Shown here one piece after another: positions 7,709 to 9,137 of a DNA stretch of 9,137 nt. Source of the stretch: Candidatus Woesearchaeota archaeon (GTDB lineage Archaea > Nanobdellota > Nanobdellia > Woesearchaeales > UBA525); the NCBI GenBank assembly GCA_003694385.1, contig RFKA01000054.1, positions 1 through 9,137 of the forward strand, written 5' to 3'. The notes beneath the pieces are model-generated. The model saw only the letters and a list, made by a program, of their open reading frames with translations, did no database searches and was not told where the DNA came from. The position numbers were made by a program, and so were the translations under genes. The first letter of the stretch is position 1. Each line of letters opens with the position of its first letter.

Positions 7709-8891
7709 GCAGCGAGAGGTAGAGCTGTTTCTCTCGAGGCTGCCGCCGCTCATGCCGCGCCTCATCCAAGAGGAACCTATTCGCGCTCTCGTGGAGATGA
7801 TCAAAGAGCTTCGCATAGGCCGGCATGAGCTGCACCTCGACGTGATCCGGGCCAAACGTGTTCCCGGGCATGGGTGCGAGGTGTGTCGAATGCAGTGCGG
7901 TGTGGGGCTCTGCGACCCTTATGAGGTGAATGCGGTCCTCGAGCGCCGCCTTACCGAGCGTCTCGTCGCGGGGGAACACGCCACGAGCATGGGCTTCCGT
8001 GAGGAGGTGTCTCGCCTCTTCGAGCTCATCCCAGTGCAGGAATGTGAAGCGCGCGCCAAAGGCGTCATCAACAGTGACTGCAAAGAGTTCGTCAGGAAGG
8101 TGGGGGCGCGCTGATCCTTCGTGGAGGAGTCGCAGGTACTCCTCAAGCTCGTCCTCGAGGGAGAGCTCGAGGGCTCTCTTCGCCAGCCGGTCTGAGAGCT
8201 TCTGAATAATGGACGCGCCGAGTTTCGTCTTCGTCTCAACGAGGAGCGGAGCACGCGCTCGCTCGCCACCAGAGTTGCGATAGAGGGTGACCTCGACGGG
8301 TTTCTTGTTGTACTGCGCCAGCATTGTGACGAGCTCGTCCTCGTAACGCTCAGGCAGCGTCCCTTTCCCGAGCTGTAAGATTTCTGAGAGGAGCGAATAA
8401 GTTGTTGCCACATCATGCATACGCTGTTCATACTGGAACTCGAGACGCTTGCGCTCGATGACATCGAGAGTCGCCTCTTCTGGTGCTCCCCGCATCCATG
8501 CACGCATAACGGACGCTGTAGCGTCATAGGTCTCGCGAAGAGAGTCGTAAAATGCTTCGAGGGGGAAGCGTCCGAGTTCTTCGAGGACTGCAAGCGTTAG
8601 CTCCCCATAGTACGAGAACGACGAGTACGGCATTTGTACTCCGAGGCCCGGGACGAGCCCTCCTTGCGCGAGTTGTGCAAGCGTAGGTGCAACGATGCGA
8701 CGCTTGCGTTGTACCTCTTCGACAACACTGTCCGGGGGGACACGCGCTTTCGGAGGAGGGAGCTCTGAACCGCGGAGCACGAGTGCCCCAATACTCACGT
8801 TTTGGGGTTTGCCGTAGAGTCTTTCTTCGAGTTGCATCTGCACCACACCACTCTCTATTTTTTTTATCTCTTCAAACTTGAAGTACTGCAT
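7641..8891 (-). CDS. Unknown 416-aa soluble protein
   Basis: A long intact frame that I do not recognise. It is charged and largely helical, with no signal peptide, membrane helix or obvious nucleotide-binding motif. Landmarks: a Pro-rich stretch (SELPPPKARVPPD, near 42-54), an aromatic patch (MPYSSFSYYGEL, near 87-98), and a central beta-like segment followed by a long Leu/Glu helix (KLSDRLAKRALELSLEDELEEYLRLL region). Later come FLHWDELEEARHLL and a His-containing region with GNTFGPDHVEVQLMPAY. ATG 8891 overlaps the upstream gene by 20 nt and has no Shine-Dalgarno. An ATG at 8837 (398 aa) is preceded by a GGTG-rich stretch and an A/T-rich element (8855-8867), and is a real alternative. The 3' end overlaps the PUA gene tail-to-tail by 68 bp. 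Overlap with the gene entering from the right suggests they work together, but no function can be given. Confidence 0.8.
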   Translation of the reverse strand: MQYFKFEEIKKIESGVVQMQLEERLYGKPQNVSIGALVLRGSELPPPKARVPPDSVVEEVQRKRRIVAPTLAQLAQGGLVPGLGVQMPYSSFSYYGELTLAVLEELGRFPLEAFYDSLRETYDATASVMRAWMRGAPEEATLDVIERKRLEFQYEQRMHDVATTYSLLSEILQLGKGTLPERYEDELVTMLAQYNKKPVEVTLYRNSGGERARAPLLVETKTKLGASIIQKLSDRLAKRALELSLEDELEEYLRLLHEGSARPHLPDELFAVTVDDAFGARFTFLHWDELEEARHLLTEAHARGVFPRDETLGKAALEDRIHLIRVAEPHTALHSTHLAPMPGNTFGPDHVEVQLMPAYAKLFDHLHESANRFLLDEARHERRQPREKQLYLSLLSHFEQRYRGWLRRGGPSQGNS

Positions 8892-9137
8892 TACTGTTCA
8901 GCGCGAAGCGTTGGGCGACTTGTCGGATACTTCGCTGACGCTTATCGAGCTTGAGATAGAGCGGCATTTCCTCCCCAAACTCCCTTTTCTGTGCCTCAGT
9001 TGGGAGCGCGAAGAGTCTTTCCGTGAAGCGCTGTATTGTTGTGTACGGGAAGCCCCCTCTGAAGCGTGCGAGGTCGCGCTCGAGACGGTTAATCAAGTCG
9101 TCGGGCGCCTCGGCTTCTCGGCGGTAGAGCGGGGGAA
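8872..9137 (-). CDS. Unknown protein, partial (N-terminus beyond right edge)
   Basis: The frame is open from the right edge to a stop at 8872-8874, giving the last 87 or so residues. No ATG is present in it near the edge; the only early candidate is a TTG at 9096, while sense codons continue in frame to 9137, so the real start is probably outside. The fragment is basic and helical (INRLERDLARFRGG, RFTERLFALPTEAQKREFGEEMP, LDKRQRSIRQVAQRF) with no recognisable motif. Its last 20 bases overlap the start of the next gene on the same strand, which suggests one transcript and possibly coupled translation. Confidence 0.65.
   Translation of the reverse strand, partial: PPLYRREAEAPDDLINRLERDLARFRGGFPYTTIQRFTERLFALPTEAQKREFGEEMPLYLKLDKRQRSIRQVAQRFALNSNAVLQV

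Noticed and set aside
7596..8114. A 172-codon plus-strand frame opposite the 416-aa gene
   Set aside because: It overlaps both the PUA gene end and most of the unknown gene, with no promoter or Shine-Dalgarno and an uneven composition; likely a shadow frame.

Overview
The window looks like part of an archaeal chromosome of fairly high GC. The archaeal assignment rests on a single-chain archaeal initiation factor aIF5B, ribosomal protein S3Ae (eS1, found in archaea and eukaryotes but not bacteria), TATA-type promoters 22-24 bp upstream of start codons (leaderless or short-leader mRNAs), and a NIP7-like PUA protein. A bacterial-type gyrB and a secreted Cys-rich protein with an ETDVDCGG motif suggest a DPANN-like or related lineage (Woesearchaeota/Pacearchaeota style). 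That placement is an inference, not something the window proves.

Layout. Left block (1-2582, minus strand), in transcription order: rps3ae with an unusual acidic/lysine/alanine-rich tail, a soluble P-loop ATPase 33 nt downstream, and a membrane-anchored Cys-rich extracellular protein that overlaps the ATPase by ATGA and runs off the left edge. rps3ae has its own TATA box and a leader with two short GC-rich hairpins. Next is a complete gyrB (2764-4716, minus). A 280-bp divergent promoter region separates gyrB from aIF5B (4997-6748, plus), which has a textbook leaderless promoter.

The right block starts with a 94-aa helical unknown (6764-7048, minus), convergent with aIF5B. It is divergent from a PUA-domain RNA-binding protein (7214-7708, plus). 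That gene runs tail-to-tail into, and overlaps by 68 bp, a 416-aa unknown (7641-8891, minus). The 416-aa gene overlaps by 20 nt the end of another unknown gene entering from the right edge.

Functionally the recognisable genes are housekeeping: translation initiation (aIF5B), the small ribosomal subunit (S3Ae), a probable rRNA/tRNA-binding PUA protein and DNA supercoiling (GyrB). The parts without a known role are the ATPase plus membrane-protein pair on the left and the overlapping pair of unknowns on the right. No rRNA, tRNA, CRISPR array, transposase or integrase was seen.
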